From: Candidatus Phosphoribacter baldrii
Lineage (GTDB): Bacteria > Actinomycetota > Actinomycetes > Actinomycetales > Dermatophilaceae
DNA: 64,000 nucleotides
Direction: 5' to 3'
Assembly: GCA_016704565.1 (NCBI GenBank)
Contig: JADIZV010000003.1
Span: 62,001 to 126,000, forward strand
The stretch's first letter is position 1; every line of letters starts with the position of its first letter. The notes under the pieces are model-generated. The model had not been told where the DNA came from and searched no databases. It saw nothing but the letters and a program-made list of their open reading frames with translations. Below are positions 52,840 to 61,511 of the stretch, piece after piece. The position numbers and the translations under genes are program-made.

Positions 52840-53598
52840 TCAGGCGGGTCGCCACCCGGCGATGCTCATCGCCAGGACGTTCGTCGCGCCGACCACGGCG
52901 GCCTCGGCCTCGACCAACAGCGCCCGTAGGGTGGCGGTCCGCACCGCCGATGTCGTGGCGTCGAGCGCGGCGCCCTTGGCCTCCACGTCGAGCCCGCTGA
53001 GCGCAAGGGCCCTGACCTCGACGGCCCGGTCGAGCAGGTGCACCGGTCGCGGGGCGAGGCCAGGTGGAAGACCAGGCAGGCTCGACCGCGGCGGCGGGTT
53101 GGCCTCACCACCGCGCCACGGTATGCCGCCCACCGTCGCCAGCCGTTCCGTCGCTTCCTGCACCGCCTCGGCCAACCGTCGGCTCAGGTCACGGAGGTCA
53201 GTCGACTCGGCCACGTGGCGGGGGACCGGCTCGGCGTCGTATGCCGTCCACTCCACGAGCAGCCCCGGGTCACCGTCGGGACCGAACGGTGTCAGCCTCG
53301 GCACCAGCAGTCCACCGACCGTCGGCGCGTATGCCGCCTGCCCCGCCTCAGCCGCCTCGGCGAGACTGAGTCGGTCGGTGCGCGGCATACCGGCGGGGAC
53401 GCCTGGACGCGGGAGGGCGAGGAAGACCGCGGTCTCGCCGTAGGTCTGCCAGTCGCGCAGGGTCTCATCGAGCGGTCCGCCGCAGTCGGTCACGGCGCCG
53501 GCATGGGACTTGTGGAAGACGTCTTGGACCTCGCCGTGGCCCGCCAGCCAGCGCGTGGCCCACAGGGCGACACGCACGGACAATGGGAGCGCAAGCAC
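52840..53598 (-). CDS. Conserved-looking hypothetical protein
   Basis: 252 residues from GTG 53598 (or 254 from ATG 53604). N-terminus LALPLSVRVALWATRWLAG, middle LLVPRLTPFGPDGDPGLLVEW, Ala-rich helical C-terminus. No signal or membrane helix is clear and I do not recognise the family. The -10 TAAGGT favours GTG 53598. Five octamers fall in this one gene, the densest in the window. Divergent from an ABC ATPase gene. Confidence 0.65.
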   Translation of the reverse strand: MLALPLSVRVALWATRWLAGHGEVQDVFHKSHAGAVTDCGGPLDETLRDWQTYGETAVFLALPRPGVPAGMPRTDRLSLAEAAEAGQAAYAPTVGGLLVPRLTPFGPDGDPGLLVEWTAYDAEPVPRHVAESTDLRDLSRRLAEAVQEATERLATVGGIPWRGGEANPPPRSSLPGLPPGLAPRPVHLLDRAVEVRALALSGLDVEAKGAALDATTSAVRTATLRALLVEAEAAVVGATNVLAMSIAGWRPA

Positions 53599-53610
53599 CG
53601 GCATACCTTA
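53599..53610 (-). promoter_or_regulatory. Leaderless promoter (-10 TAAGGT)
   Basis: TAAGGT (53605-53610, minus strand) followed by six bases (ATGCCG) and GTG 53598; the six bases belong to an octamer copy. Confidence 0.4.
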
Positions 53611-53662
53611 ACGAGGCGGGCCGACACGCTCCTCGGGACCGGGTCGCCCAGAGCCTCCGGGC

Positions 53663-53676
53663 TAGGGTGGGTGCTC
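53663..53676 (+). promoter_or_regulatory. Leaderless or short-leader promoter (-10 TAGGGT)
   Basis: TAGGGT (53663-53668) ends 8 bases before ATG 53677 of the ABC ATPase gene. Confidence 0.4.
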
Positions 53677-54507
53677 ATGAGTGATGTCCTCGCCTTCGCG
53701 GGCGTCAGCGTGGTGCGCGGTCACAACCGCCTCCTCGATGACGTGACGTGGGAGGTCGAGGAGGGCGAACGCTGGGTCATCTTGGGCCCCAACGGAGCAG
53801 GCAAGACGACCCTGCTGCAGATTGCGGCGGCACGCATGCACCCGACGACCGGGGTGGTCGGGATCCTCGGCGAGGTTCTCGGGACCATCGACGTCTTCGA
53901 GCTTCGACCCCGGGTCGGGCTGGCGAGTGCCGCGATCGCCGAGCGGATCCCGGGCGGCGAGACCGTCGGCAACGTCGTCGTGACGGCGTCCTACGGAATC
54001 ATCGGGCGCTGGCGGGAGAGCTACGACCGGCAGGACTACGCCCGGGCGATGAGCCTGCTCGATGCCTTGGGGGCGGCGCACCTGGCCGATCGACGCTACG
54101 GGACGCTGTCCGAGGGGGAACGCAAACGGGTCCAGATCGCCCGGGCCCTGATGACCGACCCCGAGCTCATGCTGCTCGACGAGCCCGCAGCCGGGCTCGA
54201 CCTCGGCGGCCGCGAGGATCTGGTGGCGCGGCTCGGGGTGTTGGCCGAGGACACCGAGGCTCCGGCGATGGTGCTGGTCACCCACCATGTCGAGGAGATC
54301 CCGCCCGGTTTCACCGATGTGTTGTTGCTGCGCGAGGGTCGGATCGTGGCGGCCGGGCCGCTGCCGATCACCCTCACCTCCGCCAACCTGTCAGCGACGT
54401 TCGGCCTGCCGCTGGTCATCGAGCGGCACGGTAGACGCTGGAGCGCACGGGCGGCTGACCCGGGTCCACCACCAGGTTCGGTCGCAGCGGCGCCCGCCCA
54501 GGACTAA
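53677..54507 (+). CDS. Stand-alone ABC transporter ATP-binding protein
   Basis: 276 residues: Walker A LGPNGAGKTTLLQ, signature TLSEGERKRVQIARAL (Glu in place of the first Gly), Walker B LMLLDEPAAGLDLGG and H-loop VTHHVEEIP. It has the look of the ModF/YlmA-type ATPases found without a permease. None is adjacent. The Pro/Ala-rich tail is not conserved-looking. Role unknown. Confidence 0.88.
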   Translation: MSDVLAFAGVSVVRGHNRLLDDVTWEVEEGERWVILGPNGAGKTTLLQIAAARMHPTTGVVGILGEVLGTIDVFELRPRVGLASAAIAERIPGGETVGNVVVTASYGIIGRWRESYDRQDYARAMSLLDALGAAHLADRRYGTLSEGERKRVQIARALMTDPELMLLDEPAAGLDLGGREDLVARLGVLAEDTEAPAMVLVTHHVEEIPPGFTDVLLLREGRIVAAGPLPITLTSANLSATFGLPLVIERHGRRWSARAADPGPPPGSVAAAPAQD

Positions 54508-54534
54508 GGAACCCCCAAGCCGCGCCGCACGTCG

Positions 54535-54584
54535 TAGGGTGAAGGAGCCAGTCGAGGTGATCGGCTCTGCAGAGAGGTGACGCG
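54535..54584 (+). promoter_or_regulatory. Promoter of the NfeD/band-7 pair (-10 TAGGGT)
   Basis: TAGGGT (54535-54540) gives a leader of about 37-44 bases with AGAGGTG before GTG 54585, a normal leadered message in contrast to most genes here. Confidence 0.4.
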
Positions 54585-55046
54585 GTGTTCCAGGACTCTG
54601 GATGGTTGATCTGGGTCGGGATCGCCCTCACGCTCGGGGCGATCGAAGCGGCCACCGTCGACTTCATCTTCCTCATGCTCGCTGGCGGCGCCGTCGCCGG
54701 CGGTGTTGCTGCGGCCTTCGGGGCAAGTTTCCCGGTCCAGGCCGTCGTGGCCGCCGCCGCGTCGGTCGGCCTGCTGGTCGGAGTCCGGCCGTGGGTCAAA
54801 CGCCGCTTCACTGTCCGCACCGAGCGCCCGACCCTGGGTGTCGCAGGAAACGTGGGGCGCACGGCATACGTCATCGAGACGGTCACCCACGCGGGCGGCC
54901 GGATCAACCTCTCGGGCGAGACCTGGTCGGCGCGTTCCACGGGCGGCGATGCCCTCCTGCCCGGTGACCGCGTCGAGGTCGTCGCCATCGACGGAGCGAC
55001 GGCGGTCGTCGCCCCGCTCTCCCTTCCGCCCGAACCACTGCCCTGA
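54585..55046 (+). CDS. NfeD-like membrane protein
   Basis: 153 residues: two to three helices at the N-terminus (IWVGIALTLGAIEAATVDFIFLMLA is one block) and a C-terminal OB-fold (GRTAYVIETVTHAGGRINLSGETWSARS). NfeD proteins act with the stomatin/band-7 protein encoded next door in membrane microdomains. Same pairing as in M. tuberculosis. Confidence 0.9.
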   Translation: MFQDSGWLIWVGIALTLGAIEAATVDFIFLMLAGGAVAGGVAAAFGASFPVQAVVAAAASVGLLVGVRPWVKRRFTVRTERPTLGVAGNVGRTAYVIETVTHAGGRINLSGETWSARSTGGDALLPGDRVEVVAIDGATAVVAPLSLPPEPLP

Positions 55047-55110
55047 CGCAGCACAGCTCTCGTCCGGCTCGACGCCAGGCGAGCAGATCCATCTCTTCAA
55101 CGGAGGAACC

Positions 55111-56121
55111 ATGCCCGGAACCGTGACCCTGGTGGTCTTGGTCCTGCTGCTCATCTTCGCGGCGACCGTGGTCGCCCGGACCATCCGGATCGTGCCGCAG
55201 CAGACGGCGGTGATCATCGAGCGGCTGGGGTCCTACTCGCGGACTCTGGACGACGGCATGCACATCCTCGTGCCGTTCATCGACAAGCCACGGGCGACCA
55301 TCGACCTGCGTGAACAAGTCGTCACCTTCCCGCCCCAGCCGGTGATCACCAGCGACAACCTCGTCGTGTCGATCGACACGGTCATCTACTACACGGTCAC
55401 CGACGCCAAGTCGGCGGTCTATGAGATCGCCAACTTCATCCAGGGCATCGAGCAGCTCACCGTCACGACGTTGCGTAACGTCATCGGGTCGTTGGACCTG
55501 GAAGAGACGCTCACCTCGCGTGACCAGATCAACGGCCAGTTGCGCGGCGTCCTGGACCAGGAGACGGGCCGCTGGGGCATTCGGGTCAACCGCGTCGAGC
55601 TCAAGGCCATCGACCCGCCGCACTCGGTGCAGGACTCGATGGAGAAGCAGATGCGCGCCGAGCGCGACAAGCGTGCGGCAGTCCTCACGGCCGAGGGTGT
55701 CAAGCAGTCCGCGATCCTCACCGCCCAAGGTGAGAAGGAGGCCCAGATCCTGCGGGCCGAGGGTTCGGCGCAGGCACGGGTGTTGGAGGCGCAGGGTCAG
55801 GCGCAGGCGATCCAGCAGGTCTTCGACGCCATCCACCGGGGCAAGCCCACCCAACGGCTGTTGGCCTACCAGTACCTCCAGGTGCTGCCGCAGCTGGCCC
55901 GTGGTGACGCCAACAAGATGTGGATCATCCCGTCGGAGCTCACCGATGCCCTGCGTGGCGTCTCGTCGGCGCTCGGCGGCAACGGCGGCGGGGGAGGCGG
56001 TGGCGGTGGATTTGATGAGGAGTGGGTCGAGCCGGCCCCCGCGCCCGCGGCGGCCCCGCCGATCCAGCGCGCCCGCGAGTTCGGCGATCCCGAAGTCATC
56101 GGCGACGCTCAGCCGCACTGA
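55111..56121 (+). CDS. SPFH/band-7 (stomatin-like) membrane protein
   Basis: 336 residues: N-terminal helix VTLVVLVLLLIFAATVV, the band-7 domain (RIVPQQTAVIIERLG, MHILVPFIDK, VSIDTVIYY, INGQLRGVLDQETGRWGI), an Ala/Glu-rich coiled coil (KEAQILRAEGSAQARVLEAQ), and a disordered tail with a run of ten Gly followed by Pro/Ala. Oligomerises in the membrane with NfeD. CGGAGGA precedes ATG 55111. Confidence 0.93.
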   Translation: MPGTVTLVVLVLLLIFAATVVARTIRIVPQQTAVIIERLGSYSRTLDDGMHILVPFIDKPRATIDLREQVVTFPPQPVITSDNLVVSIDTVIYYTVTDAKSAVYEIANFIQGIEQLTVTTLRNVIGSLDLEETLTSRDQINGQLRGVLDQETGRWGIRVNRVELKAIDPPHSVQDSMEKQMRAERDKRAAVLTAEGVKQSAILTAQGEKEAQILRAEGSAQARVLEAQGQAQAIQQVFDAIHRGKPTQRLLAYQYLQVLPQLARGDANKMWIIPSELTDALRGVSSALGGNGGGGGGGGGFDEEWVEPAPAPAAAPPIQRAREFGDPEVIGDAQPH

Positions 56122-56225
56122 CCACGCTGCTCTAGCACGCTGCTCTAGACGTTGTGCGGTCGCCGCTTCGCCGGTGATCCGCCGGGCCTCTAGGCCCCGT
56201 GGTCGGTGACTCGGCAATGACGGCG

Positions 56226-56251
56226 CGCCACACCGCTGTTGCGGTGTGGCG
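56226..56251. terminator. Perfect 11-bp hairpin between convergent genes
   Basis: CGCCACACCGC (56226-56236), loop TGTT, then GCGGTGTGGCG (56241-56251). A second, longer pairing GGCGGTGGCG (56248-56257) with CGCCACCGCC (56291-56300) overlaps it. Together they fill the gap between the band-7 and HNH genes and should stop transcription from both sides. GCTGCTCTAG is repeated at 56128-56150. Confidence 0.7.
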
Positions 56252-56347
56252 GTGGCGGGCAGCGGCGCCCACGCCCGAACACGCGAGCGCCGCCACCGCC
56301 ACCGCGGGTCGTCCACCCACGAGTCGACGCGGCATCCGCGAACAGCA

Positions 56348-57856
56348 CTAGGCGGCCGGGCCTGAGTCGAACCACGGGTCAGCCTCTGGCGCAGCCTCGT
56401 GCCGATCGTGCCGATCGGGGTGATCGGGGTGATCGGCGTGACTGAGGTGTCCGGCTGACGGGGCATCGGTCGGCTCATCCCGGTCTGTCCAGGGCTCTGC
56501 CCAGGGGTCCATTCGCGGCGGTGTCCTGCCATTCGGTGGCGGGTCGCTCCATTGCGAGTCGGCGGCTGGTGCGTCGCCGGGTGGTGGAAGGCCGGCGTGA
56601 TGTCGGTCGTAGCTCCCGGGGATGAGGTCCCAGGTGACGGCGGCCGAGTCAACGCGGCCGAAGAGGTGGTCGCGGTGGACCACGCTGTGATGTCGCCCGC
56701 ACAGCAGGGCCAGGTTGTCGATCCGGGTCTCGCCGCCGTCGGTCCAATGGACCAGATGGTGGGCGTCGCACCAGTGAGCCGGGGTGGTGCAGCCAGGGAA
56801 ACTGCAGCTGCGGTCGCGCCACCAGAGAGCGGCGAGTTGCCCGGGCGTGGCCAGGCGAGTCGCCCGGCCGAGCTCGAGGACTTCCCCGCCACCACCGAGT
56901 ACGACGGGGATGACGGACGCGTCGCAGGCGAGTCGACGCACGGTCTCAGGGGCGATGAGCGTGCAGCCCTGCGCGGAGCCGAGGACCGTGGCGGCACCGG
57001 TACGGGCGACCAGGTCGGCGTAGCTCATCGTGACCATCAGTGTGGTCTTGACCCCCGATGGAGGCCGGTCGCCCGCGCTGGTCGCGCGGCGGCATACCTC
57101 GACAAGGGCCTGGCCTCGACGCAACTGGACGCTACGGCGGTCGCGTTCACCGTCGGGGCCGGGCACGGGCGCGGACAGCGGCCCGATCGCGGCCTCCAAC
57201 GCGGCCGCACCGGCAGGGTCGAGGACCAGGTGGTAGGTGAAGGCCCCAAACTCGTCAGCCGACGGGCGCGAGAGCGAGATGAGTCGTTCGGCGGTGTCTG
57301 CGTCGGCCTGGAACTCCCCGTCAGCCCCGTGTGCCGCCAGCAGCGCCGGGCGCAGGGAGCGGACCCCGCGCGAGCCATCGGCGACGCCCATGTCCAGCAG
57401 TCCCTGGAGCACGGTCGGTGCCGCGCCCTCGCGAAGCCGCGGCTTCAACCGCGCGAACTCGCTGAGCACGGTGAGCGCGACCGGCACGCTGACCGCACCG
57501 CTGACTGCAGCCGCGCGGACGGTCGCCATCTCCGGGCGGGCGCTGTCGCGGACCATCCGGGCAACCTGCCCAGCGCCGCTGCCCGCAGCCAACGACGGCG
57601 CATGAGCGGCGACCCAGCCCGGCGTCGACCCGGCCTGCGACGCGGCGATTTCGCCACGCGACTCGGCCTCTGCCACGACCGCAACCCGGGCACCACCAGC
57701 CGAAGCAGCCAGGGCGTCGAGCTCACCCAGCACGTCACCGAGCTCGGCGCCCTGGACCTGCCAGAGCAGGGCCAACAGGTCGGCGACCGCGGCCGTCCCG
57801 GCCGCGATCGCAGCGCGGCATGAGGCCAAGTCGCGAGTCGCTCCGGTGATCTCCAT
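56348..57856 (-). CDS. DUF222/HNH endonuclease domain protein
   Basis: 502 residues of the actinobacterial DUF222-HNH family, often multi-copy: a helical N-terminal domain (LLALLWQVQGAELGDVLGEL, PEMATVRAAAVSGAVSV), then the HNH motif CSFPGCTTPAHWCDAHHLVHW with DNLALLCGRHH. The tail is rich in His/Asp/Pro and contains a short HPDHPDRHDRHE repeat. The family's biological role is unknown. ATG 57856 is chosen by the -10 box 7 bases upstream rather than 57916. Confidence 0.9.
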   Translation of the reverse strand: MEITGATRDLASCRAAIAAGTAAVADLLALLWQVQGAELGDVLGELDALAASAGGARVAVVAEAESRGEIAASQAGSTPGWVAAHAPSLAAGSGAGQVARMVRDSARPEMATVRAAAVSGAVSVPVALTVLSEFARLKPRLREGAAPTVLQGLLDMGVADGSRGVRSLRPALLAAHGADGEFQADADTAERLISLSRPSADEFGAFTYHLVLDPAGAAALEAAIGPLSAPVPGPDGERDRRSVQLRRGQALVEVCRRATSAGDRPPSGVKTTLMVTMSYADLVARTGAATVLGSAQGCTLIAPETVRRLACDASVIPVVLGGGGEVLELGRATRLATPGQLAALWWRDRSCSFPGCTTPAHWCDAHHLVHWTDGGETRIDNLALLCGRHHSVVHRDHLFGRVDSAAVTWDLIPGSYDRHHAGLPPPGDAPAADSQWSDPPPNGRTPPRMDPWAEPWTDRDEPTDAPSAGHLSHADHPDHPDRHDRHEAAPEADPWFDSGPAA

Positions 57857-57869
57857 GACCCCGACGCTA
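57857..57869 (-). promoter_or_regulatory. HNH gene leaderless promoter (-10 TAGCGT)
   Basis: TAGCGT (57864-57869, minus strand), 7 bases before ATG 57856. Confidence 0.4.
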
Positions 57870-58059
57870 ACAGCGACCACCGACAGACCCCCCACCCCAA
57901 AAAGCCTGTCCAACAAGGGAATACATCACGGTCAGATAACAATTCGGACCCCAACAGGAGCTGCCGGGAGTAAGGCCGTCGCACCACCTGACACGCGCGA
58001 GATCCGGCATCGCGTCCCGCTGCCGTACGTCTTCCTCCGCGCCAGCGGGGCACACGCCC

Positions 58060-58071
58060 TAGGGTGAATCC
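58060..58071 (+). promoter_or_regulatory. TauE-like gene leaderless promoter (-10 TAGGGT)
   Basis: TAGGGT (58060-58065), exactly 6 bases before GTG 58072. The rest of the 200-base gap to the HNH gene is AT-richer around 57900-57950 but shows no gene. Confidence 0.5.
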
Positions 58072-58848
58072 GTGTCCGCCCTCGACGCCCTCCTCATCCT
58101 CCTGGCCGGCGTCGGCGCTGGGACGATCAACTCGATCGTGGGGTCGGGAACGTTGATCACGTTCCCGACGCTGCTCTTCCTCGGCTACCCGCCCCTCATG
58201 GCCAACGTCAGCAACAACATCGGCATGGTCGCGGGCGGGGCCAGCGCCTCCTGGGGCTACCGCAAGGAGCTCACCGGCCAAGGTGGGGCGCTGCGTCGGC
58301 TCATGCCGATGTCGCTGCTCGGCGCCATCCTCGGCGCCACGCTGCTGCTCACCTTGCCGGCCGCTGCCTTCAAGGCGATCGTTCCGGTGCTCATCCTGTT
58401 GGCTCTGGTGCTCGTCGTCTTCGGTCCGCGGCTGCAGCGCGCGGCGGCGGCACGGCATACGGGACAAGCGGGGGGTATGCCGCCCTGGCGCACCCGCGCG
58501 CTGACCGGCGGGGTGTTCGTGGGCGGGGTCTACGGCGGCTACTTCGGGGCGGCCCAGGGCGTCCTGCTCATGGGGCTGTTCTCAGCGTTGAGCAGCGAGC
58601 CGATCCAGCGGTTGACCGGCGTCAAGAACGTCCTCGTGACCATCGTCAACACGGTCGCAGCGATCGGGTTCCTGCTCTTCGCTCGGGAACACGTGCATTG
58701 GGGGGCGGTGCTGTTCGTCGCGATCGGGACGTTCATCGGCGGTTGGCTCGGGGCGGCGATCGGGCGACGGCTGCCGGGAGTCGTGCTGCGATCGATCATC
58801 GTCGTCGTCGGGGTGCTGGCCATCGTCAAGATGGTGTGGTTCGCGTGA
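58072..58848 (+). CDS. TSUP family (TauE/SafE) membrane transporter
   Basis: 258 residues with about eight helices and the two family signatures: GTINSIVGSGTLITFPTLL near the N-terminus and GVYGGYFGAAQGVLLM at the start of the second half, an internal repeat. The family exports sulfite, sulfoacetate or other organic anions. The charged central loop carries two octamers. Its stop overlaps the next gene as GTGA. Confidence 0.9.
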   Translation: MSALDALLILLAGVGAGTINSIVGSGTLITFPTLLFLGYPPLMANVSNNIGMVAGGASASWGYRKELTGQGGALRRLMPMSLLGAILGATLLLTLPAAAFKAIVPVLILLALVLVVFGPRLQRAAAARHTGQAGGMPPWRTRALTGGVFVGGVYGGYFGAAQGVLLMGLFSALSSEPIQRLTGVKNVLVTIVNTVAAIGFLLFAREHVHWGAVLFVAIGTFIGGWLGAAIGRRLPGVVLRSIIVVVGVLAIVKMVWFA

Positions 58849-59759
58849 CCGGTGGCGTGGCCCCTACCGGGAGCAGCCCGATCGGGAGCACGGCAGCGGC
58901 GGTCGACCTGCCCGCGGGGGTCGAGTGGATCACAGACCCGGGTGACCCACGACTGGCCGACTACGTGTCCCTCACCGACGTGGCTCTTCGGCGGCGGACC
59001 GAGCCCGAGCGCGGGCTCTACGTCGCCGAGTCCGAGAAGGTTATTCGCCGGGCCCTGGCTGCCGGGCATCGACCACGGTCCTTCCTCATGGCGGCCCGCT
59101 GGCTCACCGACCTCGCCGACGTCGTCGCGCAGGCGCGGGTGGGCGGCATACCCGTGTATGCCGGTGACCACGACGTCATCGAGACGTTGACCGGTTTCCA
59201 CCTCCATCGTGGTGCCCTGGCGGCGATGCAGCGGCCAGTGCTGCCGCCGGTGGGGGAGTTGCTCGCGGGTGCTCGGCGGGTGCTCGTCCTTGAGGACATC
59301 GTTGACCATACGAACGTCGGAGCCTGCTTCAGAAGCGCCGCCGCACTCGGCGTCGACGCGGTCCTGGTGACGCCGAGGTGCGCCGACCCGCTCTACCGAC
59401 GGTCGGTTCGAGTGTCGATGGGGACGGTGTTCCAGGTGCCGTGGACCCGGATCGAGCCGTGGCCCCGTGGCGGGCCCGAGGTGTTGCGGGAGCAGGGCTT
59501 CACCGTGGCCGCCTTCGCGCTGGCCGACGACGCGGTGACGTTGGATGCCCTCGCGGCCGACCCGCCGGAGCGGCTCGCGCTGGTCCTGGGCACGGAAGGG
59601 GACGGGCTCACGCGGCATACCATCGCCGCGGCCGACCTCGCGGTCCGGATCCCGATGGCCGGCGGGGTGGACTCGCTCAACGTCGCGGCAGCCTGCGCGG
59701 TGGCGTTGTGGGCGCTGCGCCCGGGCGGTTCGGCACCGGGAGGGGCCGCGACTGTGTGA
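58845..59759 (+). CDS. TrmH/SpoU family RNA 2'-O-methyltransferase
   Basis: 304 residues. N-terminal substrate-binding part (YVAESEKVIRRALAAGH) and a SPOUT knot domain with the three motifs NVGACFRSAAALG, LVLGTEGDGL and IPMAGGVDSLNVAAACA. Methylates a ribose in tRNA or rRNA; target unknown. Translationally coupled to the TSUP gene. Confidence 0.92.
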   Translation: MTGGVAPTGSSPIGSTAAAVDLPAGVEWITDPGDPRLADYVSLTDVALRRRTEPERGLYVAESEKVIRRALAAGHRPRSFLMAARWLTDLADVVAQARVGGIPVYAGDHDVIETLTGFHLHRGALAAMQRPVLPPVGELLAGARRVLVLEDIVDHTNVGACFRSAAALGVDAVLVTPRCADPLYRRSVRVSMGTVFQVPWTRIEPWPRGGPEVLREQGFTVAAFALADDAVTLDALAADPPERLALVLGTEGDGLTRHTIAAADLAVRIPMAGGVDSLNVAAACAVALWALRPGGSAPGGAATV

Positions 59760-59761
59760 GG

Positions 59762-60712
59762 ATGCTCGCCGTGAGCACCCCCACTAAGACCGTCGATCTC
59801 ATCGGCGCACCCACCGACGTCGGCGCGGCACACCGCGGAGCCTCGATGGGCCCGGAAGCCATGCGCGTGGCCGGCATCCAACAGACCCTCACCCAGTTCG
59901 GCGTGCACGTCAACGACGTCGGCAACCTCGCCGGGCCGCCGAACCCGTGGCTGCCGCCGGTGGACGGTTACCGGCATCTGCCGGAGGTGCGGGCGTGGAA
60001 CCAGGCCGTGCACGACGCGGTCTACTCCTCGCTGGCTGGGGGACGCCTGCCGATCCTGCTGGGCGGTGACCACTGCCTGGCCATCGGGTCGATCAGCGCT
60101 GTGGCGCGGCACTGCCGCGAGCAGGGGCTGGCGCTGCGGGTGCTGTGGCTGGACGCGCACGCGGACTTCAACACCATGGGCACGACCCCGACCGGGAACA
60201 TCCACGGTATGCCGGTCGCGATCCTCCGCGGCAAAGGCCCGACCGAGCTGACCTCCATCGGCGGTCGGACGCCCGCGATCGACCCGGGGACGGTGCGGCA
60301 GATCGGGATTCGCAGCGTCGACGTCGACGAGAAGCGGCTCGTGCACGAGGACGGCATGGAGGTCTTCGACATGCGCAACATCGACGAGCATGGCATGCGC
60401 AAGGTGATGCGCAAGGCGCTGGAGGGCGTCGACGAGGGGACCCACCTGCACGTGAGCTTCGACGTCGACTTCCTCGACCCGGCGATCGCGCCGGGCGTCG
60501 GGACGACCGTGCAGGGCGGCCCGACCTATCGCGAAGCGCAGTTGGTCATGGAGATGATCGCCGACACCGGGCGGCTGGGGTCGCTGGACGTCATGGAGCT
60601 CAACCCGGCCAAGGACCACGCCAACCGGACCGCCGAGGTGGCCACGGACCTCATCGACTCGATGTTCGGCAAGAGCACGTTGTTGCGGCTCAAGGGCACC
60701 CCGGCCGGCTGA
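59762..60712 (+). CDS. rocF: Arginase
   Basis: Hydrolyses arginine to ornithine and urea with two Mn ions. 316 residues with LGGDHCLAIG, WLDAHADFNT, NIHGMPVA and SFDVDFLDPAIAPGVGT supplying all metal ligands. A GTG nine bases downstream of ATG 59762 is an alternative start. Arginine from cyanophycin breakdown (cphB dipeptides) is a plausible substrate source in the same organism. Confidence 0.92.
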   Translation: MLAVSTPTKTVDLIGAPTDVGAAHRGASMGPEAMRVAGIQQTLTQFGVHVNDVGNLAGPPNPWLPPVDGYRHLPEVRAWNQAVHDAVYSSLAGGRLPILLGGDHCLAIGSISAVARHCREQGLALRVLWLDAHADFNTMGTTPTGNIHGMPVAILRGKGPTELTSIGGRTPAIDPGTVRQIGIRSVDVDEKRLVHEDGMEVFDMRNIDEHGMRKVMRKALEGVDEGTHLHVSFDVDFLDPAIAPGVGTTVQGGPTYREAQLVMEMIADTGRLGSLDVMELNPAKDHANRTAEVATDLIDSMFGKSTLLRLKGTPAG

Positions 60713-60836
60713 CGCCCAGACCTTTCGAGGGGGTGGCCGCGCGACTCCCGCGGGTCGCCGATGCCCCGATGGTCGGGGCCAGCGGCCAGTGCCGCTGTGG
60801 TCCGGATCCGATTCGGGGTATGCCGCGCCCGCGTGC

Positions 60837-60842
60837 TAACGT
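60837..60842 (+). promoter_or_regulatory. Possible tRNA-Leu -10 (TAACGT)
   Basis: TAACGT, 43 bases before the tRNA, is the best -10 candidate; no clear -35. An octamer copy lies at 60818. Confidence 0.35.
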
Positions 60843-60885
60843 TGCCGGTCGCGAGGCACCCCCGGCGGGGATGCTCAGCACACCC

Positions 60886-60969
60886 GTCCGGGTGGCGGAA
60901 TGGCAGACGCGCTAGCTTGAGGTGCTAGTGCCCTTAACGGGCGTGGGGGTTCAAGTCCCCCTCCGGACA
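60886..60969 (+). tRNA. tRNA-Leu (anticodon GAG)
   Basis: 84 bases: acceptor GTCCGGG/TCCGGAC (one G-T pair), D arm with TGGCGGAATGGCAGACGC, anticodon stem CTAGC/GCTAG around loop TTGAGGT (anticodon GAG), a long variable arm CCCTTAACGGG typical of class II tRNA, and T arm GGGGGTTCAAGTCCCCC. CCA is not encoded. Confidence 0.96.
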
Positions 60970-60976
60970 CGCATGT

Positions 60977-61030
60977 GATGTCTTAGGACATCGGCAACAG
61001 CCCGAACCCCTCAGGGTTCGGGCTGTTGCC
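60977..61030 (+). terminator. Tandem hairpins after tRNA-Leu
   Basis: GATGTC-TTAG-GACATC (60977-60992) is followed at once by a perfect 17-bp stem, GGCAACAGCCCGAACCC (60993-61009) with loop CTCA and complement to 61030, then CTTCTT. A strong intrinsic terminator for the tRNA gene. Confidence 0.85.
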
Positions 61031-61140
61031 CTTCTTGGGGTTTGGCGCAGGCGGCGGGCCGAGCGTGGGTTGGCGGACCTGTGTGCCCGCTGGGCTGCAT
61101 GGTGCACCGCGTCGACGTCAAGCCACGCGGCAGTAATGCC

Positions 61141-61175
61141 TTGTACATCAGTCGTAAAGGACTAACATGACTGGT
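61141..61175 (+). promoter_or_regulatory. hipBA-like operon promoter
   Basis: TTGTAC (61141-61146), 16 bases, TAACAT (61163-61168), then 7 bases to ATG 61176. The ATG at 61167 falls inside the -10 and cannot be the start if this promoter is used. The region from the tRNA terminator to here otherwise shows no gene. Confidence 0.5.
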
Positions 61176-61511
61176 ATGCCTGGCATCAACGGGAGAAGTG
61201 ACCTTGACGTGCCGACGAAGCAGACGCCCGTCCGGGTGGCAAGGGCGGCCAGCGAGATCGGCTCCCATCTCGCCGACTGGCGACGAATGCAGAACCTCAC
61301 CGCTGTCCAGGTCGCCGAGCGTGCCGACATCTCCCGGGACACCTTGCGCCGCCTGGAGCACGGCGACCCCGGCGTTTCCCTCGGCACAGTCCTCGGGGTG
61401 GCTCGGGCTCTGGGCGCCCTGGATCGCGTCGTCGATGCCCTCGACCCCTACCAGACGGACCTCGGTCGGGCTCGTGCCGCTTCTGCGCTTCCCAAGCGGG
61501 TGCGCCATTGA
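61176..61511 (+). CDS. HipB-like XRE antitoxin/regulator
   Basis: 111 residues: a helix-turn-helix domain RMQNLTAVQVAERADISRDTLRRLEHGDPGVSLGTVLGVAR in the middle, with a basic Ala-rich tail. Gene order and a 4-base overlap with the HipA-like gene mark it as the antitoxin and autorepressor of a HipBA-type module. The start overlaps an octamer-like copy (GGTATGCCT). Confidence 0.85.
   Translation: MPGINGRSDLDVPTKQTPVRVARAASEIGSHLADWRRMQNLTAVQVAERADISRDTLRRLEHGDPGVSLGTVLGVARALGALDRVVDALDPYQTDLGRARAASALPKRVRH

Noticed and set aside
54904..56997. 697-codon open frame antisense to the NfeD and band-7 genes
   Set aside because: Spans two well-supported genes on the other strand and shows low-complexity Arg/Ser/Pro translation.
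60886..60969. tRNA-Leu 3' end as a duplicated attachment site
   Set aside because: No second copy of the tRNA 3' end and no integrase could be found inside the window.
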